Counted from the first letter of the stretch, positions 23,318 to 37,171 are shown. The stretch: 64,000 bases of DNA from Casuarina equisetifolia (GCA_028551475.1 CM052355.1:10831129-10895128), one strand, 5' to 3'. Translations and numbers: made by a program. Notes: generated by a model from the letters alone, not told the origin.

Positions 23318-25271
23318 ATGGCTGAGCAGTCCGAGAGTGCGGGTTCGGTGGTGGATTCGCTGATGGACAAGATAAGCGATAAGATCCACGGGCATGATTC
23401 ATCATCATCATCATCGGATTCGGATGATGAAAAGTCGGCCTCACCGTCGTCGATGAAAGCCAAGATTTTCCGGCTTTTCGGCAGGGAGAAACCGGTTCAC
23501 AAAGTTTTCGGTGGAGGGAAACGTACGTTCACACACACACACACACACACACTCTTTCTCTCTCTGTCTCGCTGTGGGATCACATTTTGATCTGGGATCT
23601 GTTACGGGATCGGTTGGGCATTGTTTGGCAGTGTTTGCTATTACTTCCCTTTGCTATGCTAGAAATGTTGGTATTTGTTTTGACACATTGCTCAATGTGA
23701 TATCTGCTTTTTATCTAAAAGAATGGAAGTGCTTTGGAAATGGAGGAAAACGATACGCTTGGATCTGTGGGAGTTAGGTTCTCGTTAGATTATTGGCTTG
23801 GTGATCTGAATGGTTATTTTGGTGAATCGGGGTATTCTATTTTTAAATCTCTCTTTGAAACTTATAGACTCTATTTGGTTGCCTATAAAATCCGAAAGTG
23901 TTATGGAAAATTCTGGCTTTTGAAGTGTGGTTGCTGAGAATCCAGGAAGAACAAGCTGAAAGTTCACCCAGATTTATCATAACTGATAAATGATTGACCG
24001 TGAATCCCGTTCATTATGTTCCAAGATAAAGGAGGATGTCATTTGTTTTATTCTGATTTCCTTGGCAACCAGTTGGAGTGTTAGAGGATTATACTTTCAG
24101 ATTCGGTAATTCTGATTTCCTTGTTTTATTATATGTTGTGACTTTTTTATTTTGCCCTCAAGAATGAGTCTAAATTTCTTATTTTTTATTCCTCCCCAAG
24201 GCGTTGCGAGGCGATGCCAAGTGTTGATCCGTGTTTTTAAATTGTGTCTGATGATTTGGTGCAGCTGCTGATGTGTTTTTATGGAGGAACAAGAAGATTT
24301 CTGCCAGTGTGCTCGGTGGAGCGACTGCAATCTGGGTGCTTTTTGAGTTGATCGAATACCACCTGCTTACTCTCGTGTGTCACGCTCTGATACTATCTCT
24401 TGCTATCTTGTTCCTGTGGTCCAATGCACATACCTTTATCAATAAGTAAGCTTTATGTGTTCTCTAGCGGCTCCTATTGTTAATCTGTATAAAATTAAGT
24501 GCTTTAGCAACTAGGCCTAAGACATCTGTTTGTAGGACTCCGCCCCGCATCCCAGAAGTCCATCTCCCTGAGGAGCCATTCTTGCAAATTGCCGCTGCAT
24601 TGAGAATTGAACTCAACCGGGGTTTTGCTGCTATGCGTGATATTGTTACGGGAAGAGATTTGAAAAAGTTTTTCATTGTATGTATTCTTGTCTCCGTCTC
24701 GTTGGTAGACCATTCACCATGTAATTTGAATAAATATATTGGATTTTTTGGCAAGTATATTCTTTTTTGTTTCATGAAAGTAGTTGATTAACTGTACTTC
24801 AAACTCTTATCTATGCTTCCGAACTTATTATCATACTTGAAATGGGATATACTGCTGTAGCATGAATTTTATTGGCAGTCGATTAAGGAAGTTTATTTTA
24901 CCATCTGACTTCTAACAAGCTTATGTATGTTTCTGTCAGGTAATTGCTGGATTGTGGATTCTTTCAATTGTGGGGAGTTGGTGCAACTTCTTGACCTTGT
25001 TTTACATATGTAATAACCAGAAAACCTTTGCTTACAGCATTATTCTACTTATCATCAATCAAACATTTTATACTGATTTTTGTTGATGTTGATCTGGAGG
25101 ACAGCTTTCGTTTTGCTGCACACTGTGCCTGTTCTGTATGAGAAGTACGAGGACAAGGTTGATCCATTTGCAGAGAAGGCGATGATTGAGCTTAAGAAAC
25201 AGTATGCAGTGTTTGATGCGAAAGTTTTGAGCAAGATTCCAAAAGGTGCACTGAAGGGGAAGTTGGCTTGA
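23318..25271 (+). CDS. reticulon-like protein B (RTNLB)
   Basis: Five exons, 23318-23522, 24265-24445, 24536-24677, 24940-25009 and 25105-25271, all with GT-AG introns and consistent phase, give 254 residues. The N terminus [20 protein letters not shown] leads into a Ser/Asp-rich acidic run and [21 protein letters not shown]. The reticulon domain follows (about 69-254) with two long hydrophobic hairpins: about 79-122 ([16 protein letters not shown] and neighbours) and about 174-215 ([17 protein letters not shown] and neighbours). The tail [13 protein letters not shown] is typical of plant RTNLBs. These ER membrane-curving proteins shape tubules and take part in desmodesmata formation and receptor trafficking. 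Intron 1 holds a (CA)n run at 23530-23552. The start at 23318 is chosen over the upstream in-frame start at 23303 because MAEQ is family-like. Confidence 0.93.
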
Positions 25272-27590
25272 AGAAGATAAGATTTGTGAGTGTCTGGTCT
25301 GCAATTTGGTCGATTTGGTTTGCTTTAGGCGTGATTTTTTGTCTGTACTGTTTCCATAACTTTCAATGGCACCTTAACCGCGGGGTGATTTTGTGAGCAA
25401 CTTTATTAGTAGATTGGTATCAAGTCTGTATGCCTTGGGCGTTGAGCTAAGTTTCAAAGAACTTGTGTATGCTGTAATTCATGCTCTTATTGGTTTTCAA
25501 TGGCGACCCTGGTCTCCTTGACGTGTATGAGCAAAGATGATAAATGTGGTGATCTTTGGGTTGAGAGGCATACAACCGAGGCTTTTAGGACGTGGCTATT
25601 TGGCAAGAAACTTGTTTTGGTCGAAACAACTTGTCCTTGCCAGGCTAGGAGCATTGAGATTGCCCGTACACATTATATAATAGAAGTTTTGATTGTTTAT
25701 TTTAAATAAATGATCTAGATTTTATCAAGTATTATGCATGTCACGAAGTTATCTTCATCTTTCATGGGCAACCATTCACTCCCATTTTTGTCATGATCAT
25801 TGCTGCCACCATTTTCATCCTTCAATTACCATATCGACGTGGGTTATTTGGCTGTTCTTTTGATTGCTTGGGGAATATTTGAGTCACATAGGAGTGGTTT
25901 GGTCATTCTCAACCGATTTGGTCATCTTCAAGACCAGATGGAAATGGTCGGATCATCCTTACGACAGAAAGTGGTGATTTGATTATTCTCAAGGTAGGCA
26001 AAAGGATCGTCGGAGTACTCTTGACATTAGCGGCGAAAGCGGTGGGCGGAGGGGGTTGACAAGGAAATGCTTAGATATTGTAGATTGCATGTCAACAGCA
26101 CATTTCCTTTAAAAGCAGGCGGCCAAAATGGTTACAATAATTGGTGAGAATACGTGCTCTTAGGCGATCCATATCCCAGTAATTTCTGATCACTGGTTGT
26201 AAGCGGAGCCCGTCAGTTTAGAAACAAAAAGTCTCCACAATAGTTCTCCCAGTAACTGTTCAACTTGAACATGCACCTCAGAATACTAGTTATAGCTTAA
26301 TTTTCACCTACCTTGAAATACGGATTTTCCGCCATTACCTCTTCTTATGGCTTAATTTTCACCGAACAATAGCTGTCCCCCAGTAACAGTCCAACTTGAA
26401 GATGCACCTCAGAATATTACTTATTGCTTAATTTTCACCTATCTTGAAATACGGGTTTTTCACCATTTATCTCTTCTTATACAAGCCAAATCAACTTGTA
26501 GATGCACGGATTTTAAGAAAATTATTGGTACTTTCACTATTCCCAACGAATGCCTCTTTGGAAGGGTATCAACTTTCAGGCCCCACACTTGCCTAATAAA
26601 TAAATCATTTTAAATCCGTTTGAAATCAATAAGAATCTTATCTCCCCAACCTCGATTGCTTAACCCAGAAATACTGTTAAATTGCAGTTTAAATACGATT
26701 GTACTTCATAAGATTCAAACATCTAGCATCTAGAGACCCAAAACAATATTGAAAATAGGTAAGGTGTTTGGCTTTCGCGACTTTAGAGGAACGTTAAGAA
26801 AGAGAGAGATATATGGTGGTAATAACCTAATAGGATCAAGATTATCTCAGTGGCTAAATATAGGGAGAGGACCTCAATTTTCTAGACTTGCGACTGAACC
26901 CATCTAAGATCTGCTTTAGAAGTACTAAACCGAATTCTGTAATGACAAAAGACAAAACCCGCCAACTTCGTCCAGTTGTCATATTCCCTTTTGAGAAAGA
27001 AATCATTCTTGAAATCTGAAGGCTAATAAAATACGTAATAAAATTGTTCACACAATTTTCTTATGGACAGACGTACAATGTGTAAGGAAATATGCTATTA
27101 TTACGGGACCGAGAACAAGGAATTATGTCGGACTGTTACTGCCGTGTTGCAATATGATGTATTTTGTAACCATGGCTGGCAAAAATTGACAGGAAAATCT
27201 TGACCATCCACGAACTCATGAAACCCTGCTGAAGTTAAACTCTACTGTAGCAGTCCTCGTTTGGACCATTCCTCTTGCACAGGGTTCAAAAAATGCCGAC
27301 TTTCCCTCTCTACATAATTTCTGGGCTTGAGAGCCTCGAATATTGTGTCCGACCACGTTCGATCTGTTCATCTTTGATTTTAAGTGTTGGATTGCTGGAA
27401 TGGGTGGTTAGTTCATCTCCTCAGTTAAATACAAATTTGAATTTTGGAATCCGAACATCGAAATTGCAGAGAGTCAAACCAATAAACTCTTTATTCAAAT
27501 TTAAATGAATTAATTGAAAAAAAAAGATTGCATATAACATCAACAAATAATAATCTATACCCTTGATTAATTACATTATCAAACATACCT
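25272..27590. other. intergenic DNA between convergent genes
   Basis: Lies between the 3' ends of the reticulon gene (plus) and the golgin gene (minus). No coding signal; a tandem duplication is listed separately. Confidence 0.5.
26240..26480. repeat. tandem duplication, about 131-bp period
   Basis: Two copies (about 26240-26348 and 26371-26479) share CAACTTGAA, ATGCACCTCAGAATA, GCTTAATTTTCACCTA, CTTGAAATACGG and a CTCTTCTTAT end. The copies differ at several sites. No coding potential. Confidence 0.7.
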
Positions 27591-30500
27591 TCAGTATTTT
27601 GGAAGCAGTCTTGAGTTTTGTGGCGCGTTATCAGATGATGTGAGAGGTACCGTCGAGAACTCAGAATCAAAATGTTCAGAATGACGGAAATTTCCATAAG
27701 AGGGAGATGGGCCAGAAATTTGGCCCGGCAATAAATGTAATCGTGAGAAATTTGATGCAGTGCCAGCAGAACTTGTCGCCTGGTTGGCCATGGGCGCGCC
27801 AGCACCCCCGGCACTCGTACCTCTACCATGTGAATCTTCATTAGATCTCGCGGCATTCTCTGCCATTTCCCGTCTCTCTCTTTCCTCAGTTTCCTTAAGA
27901 AGAAAATCAACCCACAGATCTGCAAAGGACTGGTAGAGAAGCATATGCTTGAGAATCAAGTATTGCCCTTCCTTAGTGGAGCATAATTCAAAGGAACATG
28001 CTTGATATCATGTTGTCCGGTATATAATGAAAACTTTGAAGCATCGCAACAACGGTAATAGAAATATCAAAACAATTTTTTAAATTCCGGTTAATGTTTT
28101 CAATTCGTCGAGTATTTTAAAGGTCTTTTGGAAAAAAACCCAGACAAAAGTACGTCTGCACCAAATATTAGCCTAGAATCCAAAGCACAATAATGCGCCC
28201 ACAAGCTATTTACAGAAACATGAAAGAACTACCATCAAGCAAAATGCAATTTTACCAGATATTATATCTTTAGATAAAAAGATTACCTGGTTTTCAGATG
28301 CCGCATTTGCAGGTGATCCAGCTGAACCTCCTCCCAAGATTCCACCAACTAGGCGGCCAGGTATTCCTAGTACTCCACGGACAACACCTTTGCTTGCACC
28401 TTGTTGAGCAACACCTATCCTCTGCTTGTCCTCGTCAGAGAACCCCAGCATGCGAACCATAAGATCCAGAACCTGGCCATTCATACAATAAAAACCATGA
28501 CCAAATGAGATGACAATATTTCTTTTTCCTTTTTGGATAAGCCTAGTTAGACAAAAAGATATTACGATGGCAATTGCTTCAATCAAGGTGGAAGAAGTCA
28601 AAGACTTCCTGGGCTAAAGAGTTGCCACCTCAGGGAAGTATGGCGTAGAAACCATACCCATCGAGGTGGTGGAATCCTAGTCTAGTTAAAGGATTTCTAC
28701 TGTCCATAGTTCATATTTCTTTTGGTTTTTTCATATTTCTTTTCCTCTTTGCTTTCCCTCCTAGGGAGATAGCCTTTCGTATCAAACTATTCCCCAAATC
28801 ACGTCATTCCTTTAGTAATAATGATATCCACAATATATGTAATCTACTAGGAAATGCAAACTATCAGAAATGAGAACTTGAGAAATCAAAAATATATACC
28901 TCTTTGCTGTGGTTTCTCATGAAGTAGGTCACCAGTAACTTTATCACAATGCGCCTGCCAATATTACCAATCGCATTATTAACGAACTAAGATATGAACT
29001 CTGACCTCAGCTGAAATTATGTACAATAATGAATGATGACCAATCACAAAAAGTCCATTAGTTTAAAATGGCTTCTTCCCAGATCTTGACCAGCTATGCT
29101 CAGATTTTGTCAGCAACAAGAAATATCAGTAAGCATCAAACTTCAGAAAATAACAAAGGTGATCAAAGATAAAAACCGGCTAACCTATCAACTAGATAAT
29201 CTGAATCCACTGACATCCTATTAAGCCTTGTCATACTCAGCTCAAGAGCACGTCGTAGTTTTGCATTGTCTTCCTCAAGCTTATTTACTCTGCTTTTCCA
29301 TTCAGTTAGTGTCTTTTCAGATTGAGAAAGCTTTGCCAAAATGTCTTCCTTCTCCCCCTTTAAAATCTTTTCCCTTTGATCAGCATCCTGCAGATGACAG
29401 AGAAAACCACACCTAACGTCCAGAGCAACATTAATGGCATGCAAAACTTTCTAGCCCATAAATACCTGCAGTGGTCCTTGCTAAGCCTCATTGGCACTTG
29501 AAAGTTTCACATAAGTAGCATCCTTAAGGATAAGTGATAAAATATAAAGTGATCAGGGAAAATGGAACCAACTAGTTTACTTCAGAAAATTCTTGACTGA
29601 ACAATAATAATTCTTTACCATAGTAACTACTGGTAAAAGTCAATACTACGATTAGGTGCAAGTTGCACTAGACACAATTTTCCTATACAAGAGACTATGC
29701 ATATTGGGTGCCAATAAAAGTGTGGAAGACACTTTACCAATCAGTTAAACAGGTTCTTTCTCCAAACATAATTCTTCATTAACTAAGCCTCTCTGTGTGG
29801 TGTCACAAAATCCAAGCTGCCTTGGTTCATTATATTTCAAGCTCTTCAAGCCACCATAAAACTATTGCCACAAAGAATGTTTGGAAAATCCATCTACTGG
29901 GGAAATCTATACTCATAAGTATTTCATTATGTGGCCAGAATACAAATGCACTCAATCCTACTTAAAAATCATAAAACTCAAAAGTTAAGGAAATGAAATC
30001 ATAAGTAACATTGTAAAGAAAGGGTTCGTACTTCCAACAGCTTAGAAAGCTTGGCCGACTCATCTCTTGCCCACGCCAAATCTCCTTCCAAATGTTCCTA
30101 TATACACAATAATCACCGAATAAAAAACATATTCCAGAGACTGTATGGCTCTTACCAACAAACGCTGGCTTTCCAATGAGTAAAAATCAAGTAATGATTC
30201 ATTTGTTTACCTTAGCTTCAATTTCAGCATAGTACTGACCAAGAGCAGTTTGAAGATTAAGCAGCTCAACATTTTTGGCATCAATCGTGGTCAAACAATT
30301 GGCAAGTTTCTTATTCAAATCATCAATAATTTCCTTTGACTTCTGAATCTCACTGTTGTTGCTGGTCTTAATTTCCTCCTGATTTGCAATCGCCTGTTTC
30401 AGAGCTTTCTCCAGACGTAATATTTGAGCCCTTTGATATTCATTAGTTTCTCGTAGTTGTTCAATGATCTTGCTGTCTTCATCCATTTTTTCAGACTCTT

Positions 30501-33500
30501 CCATTTCCTATGTTATTGAGGCGAGAAGACCATAGTCAGCTTTAATTGTTGACAGTTTTGAAAAGTTAACTCTATTTTGATAAAGAGGATGCCAGATTCA
30601 CCTAGAATCTAACACAAGTGGTAAAAAGCAAAACTGATGCAGCAAACGGTGGAAGAATAAAATTGGAAACATTTTTTGTTTAAAGTTTTGAGGTCCTTTG
30701 ATCAATGTTTTCTAATATGTGAGAATACATTTAAAATTTATTATTTGTTGGAGTTGCATCACAAACTTGCATAAATTACTGTGAAAATGGTTATGCAAAT
30801 GTTTCTTAACGATGAAAAAAACTGAGAGGCTAGCCTTAGCAAATGGTAATGGCTTTTACAATCCACAGTGAGAAGAGTAGATGTGTAACCACCATCACAT
30901 GGTAAGTGTAAACTATACACAAGTGGTCATGCAGCCACCCCAACGTATTAGGATTGTGTCACGCAGCCACCCCCAAAGTATTACGATTGTGTCAGGCAGC
31001 CACCCCAACGTATTTGGGTGGGTGGTTGTGCAACCATCCCATCCAGACTGGGAACTATATGGCCACCTTTTTTCACTTTTTTGGAAAAAGGTTTATAACT
31101 TCTATGGACAACTCTACACTAAGGAACATGTTTGAAGGTTTTATCATAAGCATTGAAAATATTGTTTTTGTTTTTAACTGTTCCCAAAAATATATTACAA
31201 GAATTTCTTTTTTTCTTTGGTGGAAGTTACACCTGAAAATTTCCTTTCGGCAATAGTTTTTAAAATTTATTTTTTCTTTAAGAATTTAAAATTGTTATCA
31301 TAAATATTGGACAAAGAGGTCGAAGTATTCCAGCCATGGGAGGCAAATCAGGAACATTCTCAAGCTCATATATATATATCTAGGGGAATAGTAAAACAAC
31401 GTTCTTGAATTAGAGTTGAGAGCTAGGGCATGACAGGTCAAACATGAAGCCCATATTTTGTCAGAAAGACTAGGTAAGTCCCTATATCTGCAGTAGATGA
31501 TGCATCAGCAGTTCATATGCTGTCTATTACACTTTAAGCTAGGTTAAAAGAGTATAAAGTCACAGACAACCAGTGAATCAACTTGTTAGTTCTGATAATT
31601 GTTCAAAATGATATATAGCATATTATGATCATGAATAGTCCTAACAGATAACCATCAATTAGACCACCTAAAATATAGGATCTTGAAATAAAATGTTTTG
31701 AAGAAAGAGATTTAGAGAAATTGTCATTGCAGAGCATAATATAATTAAACCACATTGATAGAAGTTTTAAAGGTATCATAAACCTAGAAAGATAATGCAA
31801 TGGTTAATAAGCAATGAAAAAAATGAATCTTTAGAGAGAGAAATTCAGAAATTCATGCCAAGTTGCCATGCAAAGTCAACAAAGGTGGTCAATTCTATAA
31901 AGAAGGGTTAAAGACATGTGACCTTTTCTAATAAATGCTGTTTAAGACGGGTCAATTCTTGTAATGCTTTGTCCCTCTCACGGTGTGCTTCCTTCATATC
32001 TTTATCTAACTTTTGCAGACTTAGCTCCAATTGTTCTTTTCCAGGAAAATTTCTGGATGACTCCTCATTCTGTCAAGAAAATCAAATACTAAGTGAGACG
32101 GAGGGTAAGACACTTTAAACAAACTAACACTGTGTTCCCCTACGCTTTTGATACCTCATCCCAACTAGTTGGATGCTTATTTGGAGTCTGCAAAGCATCT
32201 GAGGAAACCTTCTTTGTTAAAGAGCTCTTGCTTATTTCCAAAGCAACCTTGAGTTCATTTTTCTCCATCTATACAATGGGATAATATCAGAGTAGATTTG
32301 AGGACCCAACAAATGAAAAGCAGTAAAAAATATTTTGAGCAACGAATTATGGTACATTTCCCAAGTAAGCAAACTAAGTAAAGTATTCATGAATTACCAA
32401 CCTTAAGACTAGTGTTTTCCTTCTCTAGGCCCGCAATTACTTGTTTTAAACTGTCCAAAGCACCGCTGATATCGTCATTTCCTCGTCTATTTAGTTCCAT
32501 TTGCAGTTGTTTTGTTTCTGAAATTTTTTCATTCAATTCACTGTGTATTCTGCCCATTTCCTCAAAGGTCTGCATAAAAAGAAGGTGACATGCATGCCAA
32601 CTAAGATGACAGAAACAGGAAGAATTCATAAAAGTAGATAATAAATACTGAAATTGAAAATCAAACAAAGTCAAAGGCCATGAATATCAAGCAAGTAATA
32701 ACATGATTTAAGAACTCACCTTGTCCCTATCTAATTTCAGTGATTTGAGCTCCAACTGGAAAGATTCATTCAATTTCTGTTCCTCTGAGGATGGAAAAAT
32801 AAATAAGACATTTTGAAGGAAAAAAATCGTTAAGAATCTGTCCAGATTATCAGCTGGCGAAAAGTACCTCGTAATTTTGACTGAATAACAGCCAACTTAT
32901 CCCGTTCCTTTTCAAGTTCTATCTCCAGTTGTGTTAACTCAGGGACTTGCGCTGCTGCAGGTGACCCATTTTTCTCTTCTAATGAATCTGCAAGCTCCTA
33001 GAAGGCATTCATACTCAAGTTCGTTCATAATTACCCAAAAAAAAAAAAAAAAAGGTAGATAAAACGTGGAAAACACTTTTGTATCAAGAATATATGTTGA
33101 TAAACACCACTCGAATCTGAAGTCGTTACAATAAACATTAAGAGCAGCAGAAAAGTTAGATTTGAGATTAAAAGTTCCACCAAAAAGAAAAAAGAGGAAA
33201 AAAAAATTATATTATCAATAATATTGTTCAAACTTGCCCATAAAACACGTTTTTGAAAATAAAAAAGCCGCCATTACCTTCTCCCTTCCAAGGAAATTTG
33301 AGTGTTTTGCTTCCATCTTACTTCCAATGATTTCAGGTTGAGCAGCATGTGTGATTCCATTGCTTAACCCATCCTGCTTAGAGACCACACCATTGTATTT
33401 CTGGTTTCCTGCAGGATGGTTTTTGACTTGAGTAGTGAATTTGTGCTGTTGATTGGGTGATTGATCTGTACTTCCCTACACAAATTGCAAAACTAATCAG

Positions 33501-35529
33501 CCAATAACCAATACCAAATCTTCCATTCTTTTAGATTAAACATGTAAGACGCCATTTTTACAGCACAAGGAAAGCACAACAATGTTGAAACAACAATGTA
33601 ACCTATTCAGGCCGCTTAAGAGATGTGCTTATATACTATGATCAACAGCCCATCGAGACTAATATACTTTATAAGTGCTCAACTTCTATACTGCATGTAC
33701 ACCTCAGCCAGAATGGGCAAAAGGCACCTCTCATGCGACACAAAAAGACCCTCCAACGTGTTAAAAACTAATATCAGGGCCACTCTACACGGCCAAACCA
33801 AATGTCGCAGCAAGGGTAAGGGAAGATCATGAAGGAAAGCCATATAACCATTTTCTGAAACATATACTCATTGTCTTTCTTGACTTGGTAGATTATTATG
33901 CAACTTTTACCAAGAAAGTATAAACCACAAATCACAGATGCACAGAACTAACAGCAGAAATTCAAAATTTTCTAAGAACATCTAACTTACAAATAAATTT
34001 ACAACAAACTCCATTTGATAATTAATCAACTACCTTGTGCACATTGACAGCATTTCTAAATGCTCTGGCATTTTCATCTCCAGATGGATGTAGAGCTGCG
34101 TCCAAATTTTGCTTTAAAGAGCCTTTTTCTTTATTCAATCTAGAAATTTGATCCTGTCAAAATGGAGATGAGGAGGAACATTAAAAATGATAAACGCCTT
34201 GGGAACTGTGGCCGATAAGTAATCAGGACAATATCAGGATTCTTCAAATAACAAGGATACCTCTTTTTCTTTCAACAAAGCTGCATAATTAACTGACAAA
34301 GCTTTAATTTCTGCTTCAGAGTCCTGAAGTCTCTTGATTTCAGCTTTGTACCGTTCGATCTGCAAAAGGCAGAAAATAAACAGGATAAAGATATCTTTTA
34401 ACCAAATACTCCACTTGATTATATATATATGTACATACATATATAAGTATGTGTGCATGTACGTATATAGCAATTGCCTTAACAGATACTATCAAGCCCA
34501 TGATAGTAGGCAAGATAAATTCAACATGCAGATATGAGACGGTCATAATAATTAAGGTTTACTGTCTAATCTGAAGAGCACGCTGATAAAACAAAATAAA
34601 TCACATCTAAAGCTACCAAACCACAAGCCCTAACGAGCTCCGAGTTTGCCAAACCCACAATTATCTTACCATTGTGAACCTCAAATTAGCTGGAAGCAAA
34701 TTTCTGAAACAGACCAAATTTCATCTATCTTTAAAATTTAAACTATAGACTCAGCTCTTGCCCCTGCCATAACAAAAATTAGCGTACATTGCCAGTGAAC
34801 TTAACTATTAACCTCTTCGTCGACTATTACAAATATATCATCTAGTTAGTCCCTCAGATAATAACGACTGCTTTGACGTACGATGAAAGTTGGTGAGAAT
34901 TGTTCGAAGGTCCATTATAACGAAGAAAGAACGGGCTCCGTAGATGTGTAGTTAGACATTGCAGCATTGATGTTCGCGGCTCACCTCGACCAAAATATCT
35001 CAAACCTCTTTAAGCCTCACCAGAGAAACGCTTACACACAAAGACACACTGAAAGGAATGAGGTACAAAATTTTGAAATTGAATGGAAGCTATAACGCAG
35101 TCGTTACACACTAGCTCTAAGATAAAGCTGAAAAGCGTTTCTTAGATACTCTGGTGAGATTAAGAATTAATCCCTCAATGGACTAAACAATGACTATTCC
35201 AACGGCATCAAAATCCATGCATTCGAATACCCACAACACCGAAATGCAATTCTTCCAAAACATAAAAGTTCCAAATCAAATTACACAAAAATTCAATGCC
35301 GGACCTCGAAATTATACGCAGGATCGATCCCATTCGATAACGGCGAGCGAGAGGCCGACTTTGAATGGGCAAAACTGTGGGAATTTCTTCGATCAGAGAC
35401 CGGAGAATCTTCGACTCCATTGCGTGAGGCATAGATCTCGAGCCCGTCCTCTTCGTCGTCGTCATCGTCGTGCACATCGAGTGCGATCTTGTTCAAGTTC
35501 TCCTTCAAATTCGCAATCGAGTTCCACAT
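27591..35529 (-). CDS. GC3/GC4: golgin candidate 3/4-like coiled-coil Golgi tether
   Basis: Fifteen minus-strand exons: 35529-35305, 34359-34261, 34153-34034, 33475-33278, 32997-32868, 32784-32720, 32569-32402, 32268-32155, 32069-31923, 30507-30211, 30097-30032, 29387-29185, 28954-28900, 28472-28287 and 27929-27591. Phases agree throughout and give about 803 residues. The N terminus MWNSIANLKENLNKIALDVH and the SVSDRRNSHSFAHSKS-like segment match Arabidopsis GDAP1/golgin candidates 3 and 4. Residues about 76-610 are coiled coil. The conserved end YLVDRRIVIKLLVTYF, NHSKEVLDLMVRMLGFSDED (about 606-645) is the GRIP-related ARF-binding region. The last roughly 110 residues are Ser/Gly/Asn-rich. 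Family members tether vesicles at the Golgi by binding ARF GTPases. Intron 2 may be U12-type. Confidence 0.9.
30931..31020. repeat. 32-33 bp tandem repeat in golgin intron 9
   Basis: Three units start with GCAGCCACCCC at 30931, 30963 and 30996 and carry a GTATTA..GATTGTGTCA body; the third is cut short. The flanks hold further variants (AACCACCATCACATGG before, GGTTGTGCAACCATCCCA after). It is GC-richer than the rest of the intron. Confidence 0.75.
34154..34260 (-). other. candidate U12-type intron (golgin intron 2)
   Basis: On the minus strand exon 2 ends GAG and the intron begins GTATCCTTG, matching the U12-type 5' splice-site consensus RTATCCTTT at the first eight positions. The intron is 107 bp and ends GACAG. 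A clear U12 branch site (TTCCTTRAY) is not present; the best candidate is the weak TTTTTAAT about 28 nt upstream of the acceptor. Type assignment rests on the donor. Confidence 0.5.
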
Positions 35530-37065
35530 GATTCAGATTTTCCCAAACCCCGGAAAACACCAACCCTATCGCTATGCACAAATCCCCAAGGCAAGCGGCG
35601 ATGAACTCGCGACTAATCAGACAGATGCGCGCGCGATGGAGGAAGATTCAAATGGAGGTGTTTCGGGGGTTCGATTTGATTCTCGTTAGCGTCGGCAGAT
35701 CTGAGAATGAGAGAGGGAGGGCGTGGCACCGAGTGTCGTAAACCAGAAAAATAAATAATTAATGGAGAGGACACGTTACATGACATTTTCAATGGTAATT
35801 GTAGATTTTCGTAGATCTACGTTCGGTTTGTTGCTTACGAATTTAGGACCCGTTATTACACTGAAATATCGTTCATTTCTGTGGACTACACAATTTTCTG
35901 TGTATATAAACCTTCTCTATCTATTTAATTAAACTGGTCATTACAACTATATAGGCTCTATAATGCCCACGTATATTAACGCAGGAAATCATAGAAACAA
36001 TCTTTTCAATTTCTCCACTCAACATGTGGTCCCAAGATGCCAGTGAATCTTTTGAATCTTCTTACTTTATATTGAACTATGTCATTAACGCAACAAATTT
36101 TATGATTTTTTTAAATTAATTTTTTAATATATATATTCAAACTCATATACTTAAGTGTCGAATTTGCAACATTTTAATTCCACAAAACAATTGTACTACA
36201 GTATTTAGTAATTTTGTTACGTTTTTTTGTACATGAAAGTGATACAACAAGTTAATTACTTGTTATCTCAATAATAAGTTAATAAAATTAGAATCTCTTG
36301 AGTTTTTATATGTCATTGGGCATAGTTTACATATGTATATAATAATAAAAAATAAGAAAAAAAGCTCAAACCTCATAAAGCTGAACTTGGAACTCACAAA
36401 AATAGCCAAAGCTAAATTAAAAATCTTGAACCTTTTATTTAAAAGTAATATGGAGGAAACTTGTACATTTATTTCCTGACTTAGGATTCAAGATTTTGTT
36501 ACATGTTCGAACAAATAAAAAAATTTGAAGCTGTAAACTCTGAAATTGTAGGCTGGATTGGATCTATATATGAAATAGAGCCACATATTTTTGACTGACT
36601 TGTTTTGACATCTAACCGAATGAGGGACCTAACAAACTCAAAACCACCATCGACGTAAGAAAAACGTCAAGTAAACCTTTCTGTAGCTTTATTGATGTTA
36701 CGCGCCAAACTAAAAATTGTTCATGAAAAGGTTACCTACTAAACTTGAACTTGAGCCCAACACCTTTTGAGCTCGATTGGAGTCGAACGCAAAACAGACA
36801 CTTTAATTCTCCGTCTGGATTTGAAAGAAACCAAAGTGATGGCCCAGCCCAAGTCTCCATCTGGTGGTTTGCTGATCATCGGATCGCTGTATTTCACTAA
36901 GGGTAAACGCATCGTGCGGTCAAGCTGCGTCCTGACTCGACTCTCCCACCACTATATATGTGGAACTGGGTATACGAGAATGGGAAGGAGCCCTAGCGTT
37001 TCGTGCTAGCCGACGGTGTTGTTACCACGTTTTTGGTTTTGAACCTTTTAGAAGTCCTGTGCGGG

Positions 37066-37171
37066 CAACAGATGCGATGAAGAATCATGGAAGTCGATTG
37101 CCAGGTGGTTTTCAATAGCCATCTGGCAAAATGAAAATCCAATCTGGTTCGTATTCACTGAGCATCTTGTT
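37066..37171 (+). ncRNA. possible box C/D snoRNA
   Basis: Box-C-like GCGATGA (37074-37080; one mismatch to RTGATGA) lies inside a terminal stem whose 5' side AACAGATGC pairs with GCATCTTGTT after the box D motif CTGA (37158-37161), with one bulge. Internal D'-like CTGG (about 37123) and C'-like AATGAAA (about 37130) are also in order. The roughly 105-nt size fits plant C/D snoRNAs, and a TATATAT lies about 115 bp upstream. I could not match the guide sequence before either D box to rRNA or snRNA, so this is a candidate only. Confidence 0.28.

Noticed and set aside
30931-31020. CRISPR-like array
   Set aside because: Units are directly adjacent without spacers and the DNA is an intron of a plant nuclear gene.
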